Counted from the first letter of the stretch, positions 26,577-36,847 are shown. The stretch: DNA of 64,000 nucleotides from Nocardioides alcanivorans (GCF_021555175.1 NZ_JAKGRW010000057.1:124001-188000); one strand, 5' to 3'. Notes: generated by a model not told the origin, from the sequence alone. Made by a program: numbers and translations.

Positions 26577-27674
26577 TCAGAGGTCGGCGATCTTGTACTC
26601 GTTCACGTAGTCCCAGTCGATGTTGACCCCGAGGCCAGGGCCTTCCGGCGCCAGCGCATAGCCGTCGGCGTCGACCTGAACCGGCTGATCCACCCCGAAG
26701 TGGAAGGTCTCGGTCGGCACGAGTTGCTCGAAGAACTCGGTGTTCGGAAGCGAGAGCGCCACGTGCAGCGCAGCGGCGTCCATCATGGGGTTTGGGTTGG
26801 TGTGGATCTCCAGGTTCTTGCCGAATGCCTCGGCGAGAGCACCGATCTTCTTTGTGTGGGTGATGCCGTAGGTGAACGAAGGATCCGCGCGGACGATGTC
26901 GCAGGCGTTCGAGGCAACGAACTCGGCACGCGAAACAAGTCCGCCCTCATTGGTCTCCGTCCCAGCCACCCGGATGTCAAGCTTCTCAGTGAGCATCCGG
27001 TAGCCCGCCAGGTCGTAGTCACGAAGCGGCTCCTCGTACCAGTGGTAGCCCAGCTCTTGGAGTGCGTAGCCGACCTTGAGCGCGTCCGCGTGGTCGTACG
27101 CCGCCACAGCGTCCACCATCAGCTTGAAGTCACTCCCCGTCGCTTCACGTACGGCGCGGCAGCATTCGATGTCGAAGTCGGCCTCGCCGAGGACATGCAG
27201 CTTGTAGCCGTGATAGTTCAACTTCTGGAACGTCACCGCTTCCTCGACGAACGCATCGACGCTGGTGTGGGTCATCGAGCTTGCGTACGTCGGGATCTTG
27301 GTACGGAAGGTTCCCAGCACCTCATGGATCGGCGCGTTGCGGATCTTGCCGTAGAGATCCCACAGCGCCACGTCGGCGGTGCCGACCATGAACAGCGGGC
27401 TGAACCATAGACGGTTCATGTCCCACATGTCCTTCCAGATCGCCTCGCGCTCGAGCGGATTGCGGCCAATCAGCATGGGCTTGATCGAGGAGGCCAGGTA
27501 GTGACCCATCCCCATGCCTCCGCCGAGACTGAAGGTCTCACCGATGTGGCCCTCATCGGTGATGACCTGCAAAGCGACGATGTCACTGGTGAGGTGCTGC
27601 ATCGACTGGCCCTTGATCTTCGTCCCGTCGCCGGGGCGGCGGAACACGGTGACCTTGACATCTTCGATCTTCAT
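26577..27674 (-). CDS. Mandelate-racemase/muconate-lactonizing family enzyme 1
   Basis: 365-residue enolase-superfamily enzyme. Capping domain first, then the barrel with Lys158-Leu-His160 (GYKLHV), metal ligands around Asp188 (KLMVDAVAAY), Glu214/215 (HWYEEPLRD) and Glu240 (VAGTETNEGG), and a candidate catalytic His at 291 (LEIHTNPNP). These enzymes abstract the proton alpha to a carboxylate; most bacterial ones are sugar-acid dehydratases. The usual KxK is KxH here. The ATG at 27674 follows the oppF stop by 4 bp. Its paralogue opens the operon at 34287. Confidence 0.87.
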   Translation of the reverse strand: MKIEDVKVTVFRRPGDGTKIKGQSMQHLTSDIVALQVITDEGHIGETFSLGGGMGMGHYLASSIKPMLIGRNPLEREAIWKDMWDMNRLWFSPLFMVGTADVALWDLYGKIRNAPIHEVLGTFRTKIPTYASSMTHTSVDAFVEEAVTFQKLNYHGYKLHVLGEADFDIECCRAVREATGSDFKLMVDAVAAYDHADALKVGYALQELGYHWYEEPLRDYDLAGYRMLTEKLDIRVAGTETNEGGLVSRAEFVASNACDIVRADPSFTYGITHTKKIGALAEAFGKNLEIHTNPNPMMDAAALHVALSLPNTEFFEQLVPTETFHFGVDQPVQVDADGYALAPEGPGLGVNIDWDYVNEYKIADL

Positions 27675-27678
27675 CTGA

Positions 27679-28675
27679 CTACTCCGTTGTGAGGGCGACG
27701 GTGGCGGCATGCTTGGGCATGCCTGCCTGGACTGGGAAAGCATCGATGTGGTGGCATCTGGACGACCCGCCCCCGGCGTTGGGGACGACGGGTGGCGCCG
27801 TCGTGGTGCACGTCGTGGTGGCGAGTGGGCACCGGCTGGCGAAGATGCAGCCGGTGAAGGGCTTGAACTGGTTGGGAGGTTCTCCGGTGATCAGGATCCG
27901 CTTCCGGCTCTCCCGACCGACCGGATCAGCGATCGGCATCGCGGACGTCAGGGCCCGTGTGTAGGGATGCGCAGGTTGCGTGTGCACTCTCTCGGTCGGC
28001 CCCTGCTCGACAACTCGGCCCATGTACATCACTGCGGTCTCGTCTCCTAGCCACCTCACGACACCGAGGTCGTGAGAGATGAAGACGTAGGCCAGTTCGT
28101 GCTGCACCTGCAGGTCGTTGAGAAGCACCAGGATCTGGTTCTGGGTCGACACGTCCAGCGCGCTGACCGCCTCATCGAGGAGTAGCACCTTTGGATTGGT
28201 CGCGATCGCTCGAGCGATGGCGATGCGCTGGCGCTGCCCTCCAGAGAACTCATGCGGGAACCTGCGCGCTGCATCCACTGGCAGCCCAACGCTGTCGAGC
28301 AGTTCAGCGATCCGCCTGGACCGATCGACCCGGGACATCTTCTCGTGAACGATGAGCGGTTCCTCGAGTGAGCTTCCCACTGAGGAGGAGGGGTCCAGTG
28401 AGGAGTAGGGGTCTTGGAAGACCATCTGGATGTCGCGCCGCTGTGCGCGGCGCGGCTTGGTGAAGTCCTCGCCGAGCAGCGTCACCGAGCCCCCGGCAAT
28501 CGGCAGGAGTCCTGCCATTGCCCGCGCCAACGTGGACTTGCCGGAGCCCGACTCACCCACGATGGCAAGGGTGCGTCCAGGGGCGACTGACAAGCTCACC
28601 TCCGAGACGGCACGCATCCGCTTGCGCTTTCCGAAGTCGACGCTGACCGACTCCACACTCAACGCGGGCGCAATC

Positions 28676-28683
<8 letters not shown>
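27679..28683 (-). CDS. ABC importer ATPase 2 (Opp/Dpp F type)
   Basis: 334 residues: Walker A GESGSGKST, Q-loop VFQDPYSSLDP, signature FSGGQRQRIAIARAI, Walker B VLLLDEAVSALD and H-loop FISHDLGVV. The C-terminal Cys cluster region (GCIFASRCPLATTTC) is the Opp/Dpp ATPase extension, which in relatives holds an Fe-S cluster. Walker B is followed by DEA rather than DEP/T, a known variant. ATG at 28683 overlaps the D-type ATPase stop by 8 bp. Works as a heterodimer with that protein. Confidence 0.93.
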
Positions 28684-29706
<1,023 letters not shown>

Positions 29707-29710
<4 letters not shown>

Positions 29711-30624
29711 CGGTCTGCGCCTTCCCCGGTAACACGGCCAATGGAGTCGCGGAGCCCGTCTCCGACAAGGTTCAGCGCGAGCACTGCGATCGCTAGAACC
29801 ACGCCGGGCACGATCACGAGGGCCGGCTGCTGGTAGATGAAGTTGTAGCCCTGCGAGATCATCAGTCCCCAGCTCGCCTGGGGCGGAGCGACCCCGAGGC
29901 CGAGGAGACTCAGACTCGCCTCCGCAATGAGCGCCATGCCTGTCACGATCGAGGCCTGCACAAGTACTGGAGGCATGGCATTGGGCAGGAGGCGTGTACG
30001 GATCAGCCTGCCTGTCGGGGTCCCAATGCTCCGACTGGCTTCGATATAGGTCTCACCGAGAATCTCCATGACTGCGGCACGCACGATGCGTAGGAATGCC
30101 GGCGAGAAGACCAGACCGATCACGATCATGGCGTTGGTCAGCCCGGGGCCGACCGCGCCGAGCAGAGCGATCGCCAACATCAGGGGCGGCAGGCTCTGCA
30201 AGGCATCGGTGCATCGCACGATGACCACGTCGACCCAGCCACCGAAGTAGGCAGCGATGAAGCCCAAGGGGATCCCGACAAGCATCGAGACGGAGACCGC
30301 GGTGACTGCAGCGCTGAGCGCCACTCTGTCGGCAGCGATGATTCGTGAGAGCACGTCTCGACCGAGATTGTCGGTGCCGAGCAGGTGCGCCCAGTCGGAG
30401 AAGGGGGGCGCGAAGGTATTGCCCAAGTCCTGTGCGTTCGGATCCTGGGGCAGGAGCCACGGTTCAAAGATCGCCGTGAGCACGAGGACGAGGAGGATGA
30501 CGAGACCGATGATGGCGGGAATGTTGCGCATGAAGCGCCGGACACCCCGAGACCGCAGCAGCCGGCCAATGGCGGCCACCGGCGAGAAGCGGCTGTCTCC
30601 GGAGACCCCGGCCACGGCGCTCAT
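29707..30624 (-). CDS. ABC importer permease 2 (Opp/Dpp C type)
   Basis: 305 residues from the ATG at 30624. An N-terminal membrane anchor (IPAIIGLVILLVLVLTAIF), the OppC_N-type segment with LLGTDNLGRDVLSRII, and five more hydrophobic segments. The ATPase-docking EAA region reads YIEASRSIGTPTGRLIRTRL. The start overlaps the B-type permease stop (ATGA), so longer in-frame starts at 30651 and 30702 are less likely. Confidence 0.92.
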
Positions 30625-31565
30625 GCCACCCTCAGCTTCGGATTGAGCCATCCATACATGACATCTACTCCAAGGTTGATCATTTGGACTGCGACGGCAC
30701 AAGTCAGCACGACCCCTTGGATGACAGGAATGTCGCGTTGGAGGGCAGCGTTGTAGGCGAGATTGCCCAACCCTTGAATGCCGAAGATCTGCTCGATCAG
30801 CACAGTGCTGCCGATCACCACAGCCATCTGCGTGCCCAGTGCAGTGACGCCTGGGATCGCGGCGTTCCGCAAGGCGTGTTTCAGGAGGACCACACGACCT
30901 GGCAGTCCCTTGGCCGTGGCGGTCCGCGTGTAGTCCTGAGCAAGGACGCCAACGAGAGCACTGCGCAGCTGCCGAGCAAGGATTGCCGCGGGGACCATGC
31001 CCAGCGCGATCGACGGGAGAATCAAGTGCTGTGCCCAGAGCCCTATGCCATCCTCGATGGCAACGTATCCAGTTGATGGAAACAGCTGCATCTTGTTGGC
31101 GAGGACCACGATCAGCACAAGTCCGATGACATAGCTCGGCGCCGAGAGGCTGACCGCCGTCACCACGCTCGAGATCCGGTCAGCCCACCGCCCGTGCTGC
31201 GAGCCCGAGATGACGCCCAGCGGTAGGCCGATGACGATCGCCGCGGCCAGGGCACCGACGATCAGTGACAGTGTCGCCGGCAGGCGCTGCGTGATCGCCT
31301 CGGTCACAGGCTGCGAACTGAAGAGTGAAATGCCGAAGTCGCCGGTCAGCACCGATCCGAGCCAGCTGAAGTACTGCATGTAAAGCGGCTGATCGAGACC
31401 GAGCTTCTCGCGGATGAGTGCGATCTGCGCATCACTGGGTGAGTCCCCGGCCAAAGTGACCGCTGGGTCGCCAGGAACGAGTTGGACAAGTGAGAAGGCC
31501 AGGATCGACACGAGGAAGAGCACAGGAATGATCGCAAGGACCCGGCGAATGAGGAGTTTGCCCAT
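30621..31565 (-). CDS. ABC importer permease 1 (Opp/Dpp B type)
   Basis: 314 residues with six hydrophobic segments. The N-terminus MGKLLIRRVLAIIPVLF and LVQLVPGDPA are family hallmarks of DppB/OppB, and the EAA loop is YTRTATAKGLPGRVVLLKHAL with residues A and G in place. Starts 60 bp after the binding-protein gene; two hairpins occupy that gap and may reduce transcription into the permease and ATPase genes. Confidence 0.93.
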   Translation of the reverse strand: MGKLLIRRVLAIIPVLFLVSILAFSLVQLVPGDPAVTLAGDSPSDAQIALIREKLGLDQPLYMQYFSWLGSVLTGDFGISLFSSQPVTEAITQRLPATLSLIVGALAAAIVIGLPLGVISGSQHGRWADRISSVVTAVSLSAPSYVIGLVLIVVLANKMQLFPSTGYVAIEDGIGLWAQHLILPSIALGMVPAAILARQLRSALVGVLAQDYTRTATAKGLPGRVVLLKHALRNAAIPGVTALGTQMAVVIGSTVLIEQIFGIQGLGNLAYNAALQRDIPVIQGVVLTCAVAVQMINLGVDVMYGWLNPKLRVA

Positions 31566-31573
31566 CGGGCTGT

Positions 31574-31620
31574 CCCTTCTTGGAAGGGCGGGGGCGACGG
31601 AGTTGGTCCGCCACCCCCGC
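31574..31620 (-). promoter_or_regulatory. Intra-operon hairpins between binding protein and permease genes
   Basis: 31588-31620 folds on the minus strand as a long GC stem (GCGGGGG...CGG pairing with CCG...CCCCCGC) with an internal mismatch. CCCTTC-CAA-GAAGGG at 31574-31588 is a second perfect 6-bp stem just before the permease start. Such elements after binding-protein genes commonly protect the upstream mRNA or partly terminate, giving more binding protein than membrane subunits. Confidence 0.6.
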
Positions 31621-31625
31621 TGGCA

Positions 31626-33149
31626 CTACTTGAGCGTCACGCCGCGAGTCGGCGCGTAGGCGCCGACGTAGGAGGCGTCGTAGCCATCGATCGTGTCGGG
31701 GTTCAGCGCGAAGAGGACTTCCGGCTGGACGAGAGGCACATTCAGGACCTGGTCCGCGGCAATCTTGGTGGCCTCTTGGGCGGTTTCCTCACGAGCTGCC
31801 TGGTCGGTCGTCTCCGCCAACCGCTTGATCACGTCATCGAGTCCACCTGGTGCGTCGCCACTCGCGTTCAGCGTGCTGCCGCTTGCGAACTCCTTCTGCA
31901 GCGACTGGCCGGGGTCGGCCACTTGACCGCCGCCTCCAAGCATCGCGTCCGCCTTCTTGTCGAAGAAGTAGAGCGGCGAGAGCTGGTTGATGTCGACCGG
32001 CTTCAGTTTCATCGTGATGCCGACCTCCTTCAGCTGGCTCTGCATCAGCTCGGCGAACTGCGGATAAGGATCTGCGCCGGCCGCGAAGAGCATCTCGAAC
32101 TCGAAGCCGTTCGGGAGTCCGGCCTCCTTGAGCAGGTCCTTGGCCTTCTGCTGGTCGAACTCGTAGTAGTCGGCCGGCACATCGTCCGACCCCGCCCAGA
32201 ACTCCGTCGGGAAGATCGACGAGGTCGGCTTGCAACGATCGAAGTAGACGGCTTGGCAGATGGCCTCACGGTCAATGGCGTGGGCGATGGCCTGACGAGC
32301 CTTGAGGTTGCCCAGCTCGCTGCGCTGGCGGTTCGTGAAGATGTTGATGAACCAGAGCCCGGTCTTCTGCTCGACGTCCAGACCTGCACCCTTGGCCGCT
32401 TCGAACTGCGACGGCGTGAGATAGGTGATGTCGTACTTCTTCGAGGTCGCTCCGTTGAGGCGTGCCTGACCGTCACCGATCGCCTCGATCTCGATCTTGT
32501 CGACGCCTTGGGCAGCTGCGTCCCAGTATCCGTCGAACTTCTCGTACACCGCCTTCTCCCCCGGCTTGTACTCAACGAGTTCGTAGGGGCCAGAACCTGC
32601 ATCCTCACTGGTGAGGTCCACGCCATCGGCGATCGCCTTGGGACTCACCATCAGTCCTCCGCGATCACCGAGTGCGGCGGGAATGGAGGAGTCGATCTCG
32701 TTGAGCTTCATGCTCGCGGTGAACTCACCAGTCACCTCCACGCCGTCGACGGCGGCGAACATGGTGGCGACGGGCGAAGAGTCGGCAGCCAGAAGACGGT
32801 CGATGTTGACCTTGAACGCGTCCGCGTTGAAGGGAGTGCCGTCGTGGAACGCGACGTCCTCGCGGAACGTCAGGTCCAGCGTGTCGTCGGTGAAGCTCCA
32901 CTCAGTCGCCAACATCGGTTGCACGTTTCCGTCGGGGTCGACGTAGGTCACGGCGTCGTACATTGGCTCGGTGTAGGTCGTCAACTGCCAGATCGGGACC
33001 TCGATCGGGTCGAGAGATCCAGGCGCCAGGTGGTAGGCCACATTCAGCACACCGTCGCTGCTCGATCCGGAGGAGCTACCTCCGCAGGCCGCAGCCGCGG
33101 CCAGCAGAACGCCAGTCCCGAGTACCGCAATGCTCTTGCGTAATTTCAT
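31626..33149 (-). CDS. ABC importer substrate-binding lipoprotein (SBP family 5)
   Basis: 507 residues. The signal peptide MKLRKSIAVLGTGVLLAAAA ends in the lipobox AAAC, followed by a Gly/Ser-rich linker. SBP_bac_5 features include LDPIEVPIWQLTTYTEPMYD, LTFREDVAFHDGTPFNADAF (family hallmark, residues ~100-120) and a long C-lobe. This family binds oligopeptides but in actinobacteria also oligosaccharides and opines. ATG at 33149 gives the signal peptide; the longer ORF start at 33230 is rejected. It lies 28 bp downstream of the second racemase-family gene. Confidence 0.92.
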   Translation of the reverse strand: MKLRKSIAVLGTGVLLAAAAACGGSSSGSSSDGVLNVAYHLAPGSLDPIEVPIWQLTTYTEPMYDAVTYVDPDGNVQPMLATEWSFTDDTLDLTFREDVAFHDGTPFNADAFKVNIDRLLAADSSPVATMFAAVDGVEVTGEFTASMKLNEIDSSIPAALGDRGGLMVSPKAIADGVDLTSEDAGSGPYELVEYKPGEKAVYEKFDGYWDAAAQGVDKIEIEAIGDGQARLNGATSKKYDITYLTPSQFEAAKGAGLDVEQKTGLWFINIFTNRQRSELGNLKARQAIAHAIDREAICQAVYFDRCKPTSSIFPTEFWAGSDDVPADYYEFDQQKAKDLLKEAGLPNGFEFEMLFAAGADPYPQFAELMQSQLKEVGITMKLKPVDINQLSPLYFFDKKADAMLGGGGQVADPGQSLQKEFASGSTLNASGDAPGGLDDVIKRLAETTDQAAREETAQEATKIAADQVLNVPLVQPEVLFALNPDTIDGYDASYVGAYAPTRGVTLK

Positions 33150-33177
33150 TGCCCAGTTCCTTTCAGGTATCCCGAGA

Positions 33178-34287
33178 TCAGAGTTCGGCGACCTTGTGGG
33201 CCTTGATGTAGTCCCAGTCGAGCGGGACACCGATGCCGGGGCCTTCGGGCAGGTGCACGAAGCCTTCGGAGTCGATCTTGATCGGCTCGCAGGCCGGGAA
33301 GTGGAAGAACTTCTCCGGCACGAGCTGCTCGAAGAACTCGCTGTTGCTCATGGCCGCGATGCAGTGCAGATGTGCGGCATCGATGTGGCTGTTCGCGTTC
33401 GTATGCACTTCCATGTTCATGCCGAACGCCTCGGCAAGATGCGCAGTCTTCATGACCTGGCCGACACCGCCGGTGAAGGAGATGTCACCACGAACGATGT
33501 CGACCGCGCGGCTCACGATGTATTCCGGCTTGGCGTAGACGGCACCCGGGATCACCTCGAGTGCCATGACCGGGATGTCCAGCTTGTCAGCCAGCATCTT
33601 GTAACCGTGGATGTCCCAGTCACGGAGAGGCTCCTCGAACCAGTGGAAGTCGAGTTCTTCCAGTGCTCGACCGACCTTGAGCGCCTGGGTCTGCGTGTAG
33701 GCACCAGCCGGATCGATCATCAGGGTGTAGTCGTCACCGACCGCGTCACGAACTGCCGCGCAGGCTTCGATGTCTTCCTTCCACTCACCCTTGACGTGCA
33801 GCTTGTAGCCCTGATACCCAGCTTCCTTGTACATCAGCGCATCCTCAGCGAAGCCAGCCGGAGTCGGCAGTGTCATGCCGCTGGCGTAGGCCGGGACCTT
33901 GTCACGCACGCCGCCGAGCACCCGATAGAGCGGCTCGTTGAGCGACTTGCAGTAGAGATCCCAGATCGCCAGGTCAACCGTGCCGATGGCGAACTGGGTC
34001 GTGTACAAAAGACGGTCGAGCTTCCAGATCTCTTGCCAGATGGCCTCGCGGTGGCCGGGGTCCTTTCCGATCAGGAACGGCCTGATGCGGTCCGCGATCG
34101 AGTGTCCGAGGCTCAGCCCGCCGTAGGGGCTGATGGCCTCGCCAACCAGGCCGTCGTCCGAGACAACCTCGACGGCCAGAAAGTCGGTGACGTAGGGCGC
34201 AATGGACTGGCCCTTGATCATCACCTCTTCCATCCCGCCGGGCAGCGGAATGCGGAACGAGGTGAGCCTCACGTCCTGGATCTTCAT
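33178..34287 (-). CDS. Mandelate-racemase/muconate-lactonizing family enzyme 2
   Basis: 369 residues and clearly paralogous to the enzyme encoded at 26577-27674. Barrel residues: Lys162-Leu-His164 (GYKLHVKG), Asp192 (TLMIDPAGAY), Glu218/219 (HWFEEPLRD), Glu244 (VMALEVIPG) and candidate general base/acid His295 (MEVHTNANSH) with Asp268. First gene of the ten-gene operon: two copies of a TTGAC-N6-NTCAA palindrome lie upstream. Two different but related dehydratases at opposite ends of one operon suggest two epimeric substrates or two successive steps. Confidence 0.87.
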   Translation of the reverse strand: MKIQDVRLTSFRIPLPGGMEEVMIKGQSIAPYVTDFLAVEVVSDDGLVGEAISPYGGLSLGHSIADRIRPFLIGKDPGHREAIWQEIWKLDRLLYTTQFAIGTVDLAIWDLYCKSLNEPLYRVLGGVRDKVPAYASGMTLPTPAGFAEDALMYKEAGYQGYKLHVKGEWKEDIEACAAVRDAVGDDYTLMIDPAGAYTQTQALKVGRALEELDFHWFEEPLRDWDIHGYKMLADKLDIPVMALEVIPGAVYAKPEYIVSRAVDIVRGDISFTGGVGQVMKTAHLAEAFGMNMEVHTNANSHIDAAHLHCIAAMSNSEFFEQLVPEKFFHFPACEPIKIDSEGFVHLPEGPGIGVPLDWDYIKAHKVAEL

Positions 34288-34313
34288 ATCTGGTCCTCAA
34301 TCTCTCCGATAAC

Positions 34314-34407
34314 TTGACGCGTATATCAAGTGATGCGCGTGTCAAGTGTGGCTTGGGTCACCGGCTGCGTCAAGGCCTTGAGCCGAGTGATTTGACGCAA
34401 GTCTCAA
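34314..34407. promoter_or_regulatory. Two operator palindromes upstream of the catabolic operon
   Basis: TTGACGCGTATATCAA at 34314-34329 (within the longer ACTTGACGCGTATATCAAGT) and TTGACGCAAGTCTCAA at 34392-34407. Both fit TTGAC-N6-NTCAA. Half-site-like sequences (TGTCAAGT, GCGTCAAGG) lie between them. They sit between the TetR gene and the first operon gene, where a repressor would block the operon promoter. The second copy overlaps the last codons of the TetR gene. Confidence 0.65.
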
Positions 34408-35036
34408 GTTCTCACCCACGGCTCCGTGCCGATCTGCTCAAACCAGAGTTCGGCCAAGGTCTGCGCAGCCTCGTCACGTTCGAAGGGAACCCCGCGCAGG
34501 AGCCAGAGGAAGCAGACGCGCTCGTGCTGGATCGTCAGCATTGCCGCGCGAGTGCGAGCCAGCTCAGGAGTGTCGCCGAACTCGGGGCGCACCAAGGGCG
34601 CCACCATGTCAGCCAAGTTGGCCAAGCGCTCCGAATACGCCTCAGCCAGGTCCGCCTCGACCGCAATGGCCTCGTGGACCGCCAGTAGGCGTTGCCGATT
34701 GACCGTGTAGAAGTCGTAGGTGTCACTCAGCCAGTCAGCCAACGCCCGAACGTCGCGCGTCTCCGTGGCGACGAGCTTGCGGTAGAGCACCACCAATTCG
34801 CGGCGAACCAGGTCCCACATGTTCTCCATGACCTCGGCCTTGCCGCTGTAGTGCACGTAGAACGTCGCTCGACTGGTGCCCGCACGACGAGCAATGTCCT
34901 CGATCTTGGCCTGGACATAGCCGCGTTCCTCAAACTCGGCGACCGCCGCCTCCGCCAAGGCGCGTCGCGTCTGCGCCTTGTAGCGGCTCCGGATCGTGCC
35001 CCGGTCGCTCGGACCGCCGGCAGCATCGTCCTTCAT
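34404..35036 (-). CDS. TetR-family regulator A of the catabolic island
   Basis: 210 residues with an N-terminal HTH: IEDIARRAGTSRATFYVHY, residues ~45-63. The C-terminal domain has no recognisable ligand motif. It is transcribed toward the operon and ends about 117 bp before its first gene. A separate perfect palindrome with TCACTGAC/GTCAGTGA arms lies in its own promoter (35053-35073), likely its autoregulatory site or the site of regulator B. Confidence 0.85.
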   Translation of the reverse strand: MKDDAAGGPSDRGTIRSRYKAQTRRALAEAAVAEFEERGYVQAKIEDIARRAGTSRATFYVHYSGKAEVMENMWDLVRRELVVLYRKLVATETRDVRALADWLSDTYDFYTVNRQRLLAVHEAIAVEADLAEAYSERLANLADMVAPLVRPEFGDTPELARTRAAMLTIQHERVCFLWLLRGVPFERDEAAQTLAELWFEQIGTEPWVRT

Positions 35037-35052
35037 CGAGAACCTCCGTCAC

Positions 35053-35073
35053 TCACTGACACGACGTCAGTGA
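35053..35073. promoter_or_regulatory. Perfect palindrome upstream of TetR regulator A
   Basis: Arms TCACTGAC and GTCAGTGA (8 bp, perfect) around five bases, 17 bp before the regulator A start codon. It differs from the TTGAC-type sites at 34314 and 36768, which suggests that the two TetR proteins here recognise different operators. Confidence 0.6.
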
Positions 35074-35170
35074 ATGACAGTGAGACACATCACCACCCCT
35101 GCTGTCAAGAGAAGACGCAACAGGCTGCGACCGCGATGGCCCCCGCCGTCGGTGCATTGATTGAGAACTG

Positions 35171-35803
35171 TCAGCGAGCGGGCGCCAGCACCTTCTCCCA
35201 GATACCGGCCAAGGTCTCGATCAGACGGTCCTCGTCAAACTGACGGTCCAGGGAGAACCAGACGTAACAGACGTACTCGAGCATCGCACCCAATGATTCG
35301 GCGGTGTACTCGACGTCGATGTCTGCATCGGTGAGCCCCGCTTCGACCAGCCGCCCGATCCCGCGCTGCGTTCTGCTCACGAAGGTCTCACGCATGTCGA
35401 GTCGCAGATCCCTCAACTCCGGCGAGAAGGTGCCCACCTGCTCCATCAGCCCGATCATGGTGGCGTGAGGACGGTAGGCATGCACGAATCGGCGGACCGA
35501 ATCCTTGATCCTGGCATGGAAGTCGTCGGTCGGCACCGGCGTGGCCATGGAGAGCAACATTGATTCGATGACCGACTTGGACACCTCCTTGAAGATCGCT
35601 TCCTTCGTGTCGAAGTAGGTGTAGAAGGTGCCGTGCGAGACGTGGGCTTCCTTCGCGATGTCACTCACCTTGGTGTCGACGAAGCCCTTGCGCTCGAAGA
35701 CCTCCCTCGCGGCCACCAGCAGCGCCGCACGACGTTGGGCACCTCGATCCGTCACGGGGCCCTGGTCTCGTCTGGCCTGTTGCGACTCAGTCGGTGCTGG
35801 CAT
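35171..35803 (-). CDS. TetR-family regulator B of the catabolic island
   Basis: 210 residues from ATG at 35803 (MPAPTESQQ). HTH: VSDIAKEAHVSHGTFYTYF, residues ~45-63, followed by the usual KEAIFKEV helix. Length and domain plan match regulator A but the sequences differ clearly. It lies between regulator A and the reductase gene, all on the minus strand. Either protein could bind the TTGAC-type palindromes; the sequence does not decide. Confidence 0.85.
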   Translation of the reverse strand: MPAPTESQQARRDQGPVTDRGAQRRAALLVAAREVFERKGFVDTKVSDIAKEAHVSHGTFYTYFDTKEAIFKEVSKSVIESMLLSMATPVPTDDFHARIKDSVRRFVHAYRPHATMIGLMEQVGTFSPELRDLRLDMRETFVSRTQRGIGRLVEAGLTDADIDVEYTAESLGAMLEYVCYVWFSLDRQFDEDRLIETLAGIWEKVLAPAR

Positions 35804-35842
35804 CAATGATCCTCTCAAGGAACGAACGGGCGCACAGTGAGA

Positions 35843-36736
35843 TCAGCATCCCATCTCGATTCCATCAAGGAGCGAGGTGATCAGCGCCGCGCAAGGAGTG
35901 TCGATGCCGCGAGCGCGTCCGATCCTCGTCAGCGCTCCGCTGATCGCGTCGTGCTCGAATAGTCGACCACTGTGTCGGTCCTGCCACATCGACGAGTGCA
36001 ACGTCGGTGGATATTCAGCAAACCGCGTCACCATCTCATCGACTACAGACTCCTCCAATTCCACACCGGTGGCCCGAGCCACGGCGCAGCACTCGGTCAC
36101 CAAGCTAGTCGCCACGTCACGAAGCCCAGGCCGCAGGGCGACCTCACGAACCGGGACGTCGGCGATCGTCGTGAGCGAGTTGCTCGCCAGGTTCAGGGCC
36201 AACTTGGTCCACAGTGCGGTCGCGAACTCCGCCACGACGTCGACCTGCAAGGAGCCAGCCGCGGAAACTGCCGCAAACTCGTCAGCGAGAGCGTTTGAGG
36301 GCAAACGCACACTCCCTGCCAGAGTCTGTACGACCCGCCCTGGGGTGACCCGTTCGGCGCCGTACGTGACAATCGCCGGCAACACCCGCCCAGCCGGGAC
36401 CCACGGCGCGAGGCGCTCGGCGTGCTCGACCCCGTTCTGCGCAACGAGGTATCGCGCTCCATCGCACACCTCCGACTCGAACCAGGATCGGAGCCCCGGC
36501 ACGTCATAGACCTTCGTCGCGACCACCACCCAGTCGTACCGCTCCAACCCCGCCGGTCCTGTCACGATGTGGACAGGCGCGACGAACTCGTTGTCACCCT
36601 CCACCAACGTCAGGCTGGAAGTCGGACGACGAACAGCAAGCGTCACGTCGACATCCGGATCCATGGCCAGCCTGGCCGCGACCAGGCTCCCGATCCCCCC
36701 ACTGCCCAGCACCAGCACTCGCGATCGAGAAGTCAC
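35843..36736 (-). CDS. Ketopantoate-reductase-like (ApbA/PanE) oxidoreductase
   Basis: 297 residues: the NADP-binding Rossmann motif LGSGGIGSLVAARLA at the N-terminus, VVVATKVYDVPG, the central ALWTKLALNLASNSLTTI with conserved Lys/Asn, and the C-terminal HSSMWQDRHSGRLFEHDAI-type segment (residues ~245-265) of PanE-like proteins. GTG at 36736 is preceded by GGAGGTGAT, a very strong ribosome binding site. Being divergent from a nitronate monooxygenase in a catabolic island, it more likely reduces another 2-oxo acid than ketopantoate (inference). Confidence 0.82.
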   Translation of the reverse strand: MTSRSRVLVLGSGGIGSLVAARLAMDPDVDVTLAVRRPTSSLTLVEGDNEFVAPVHIVTGPAGLERYDWVVVATKVYDVPGLRSWFESEVCDGARYLVAQNGVEHAERLAPWVPAGRVLPAIVTYGAERVTPGRVVQTLAGSVRLPSNALADEFAAVSAAGSLQVDVVAEFATALWTKLALNLASNSLTTIADVPVREVALRPGLRDVATSLVTECCAVARATGVELEESVVDEMVTRFAEYPPTLHSSMWQDRHSGRLFEHDAISGALTRIGRARGIDTPCAALITSLLDGIEMGC

Positions 36737-36767
36737 GCAGATCACCTCCGAGAGCTCGGAACCCCAA

Positions 36768-36811
36768 TTGACATGGTCGTCAATCTCGGCATATTTTGAC
36801 ACATGCGTCAA
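36768..36811. promoter_or_regulatory. Two operator palindromes in the reductase/monooxygenase divergent promoter
   Basis: TTGACATGGTCGTCAA at 36768-36783 and TTGACACATGCGTCAA at 36796-36811 both fit TTGAC-N6-GTCAA with perfect 5-bp arms. Their centres are 28 bp apart. They match the sites upstream of the ten-gene operon (34314, 34392), so one regulator should control both transcription units. Confidence 0.72.
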
Positions 36812-36847
36812 CTCTACGACACTCCCGACCCCGGAAGGGTCCCACCC

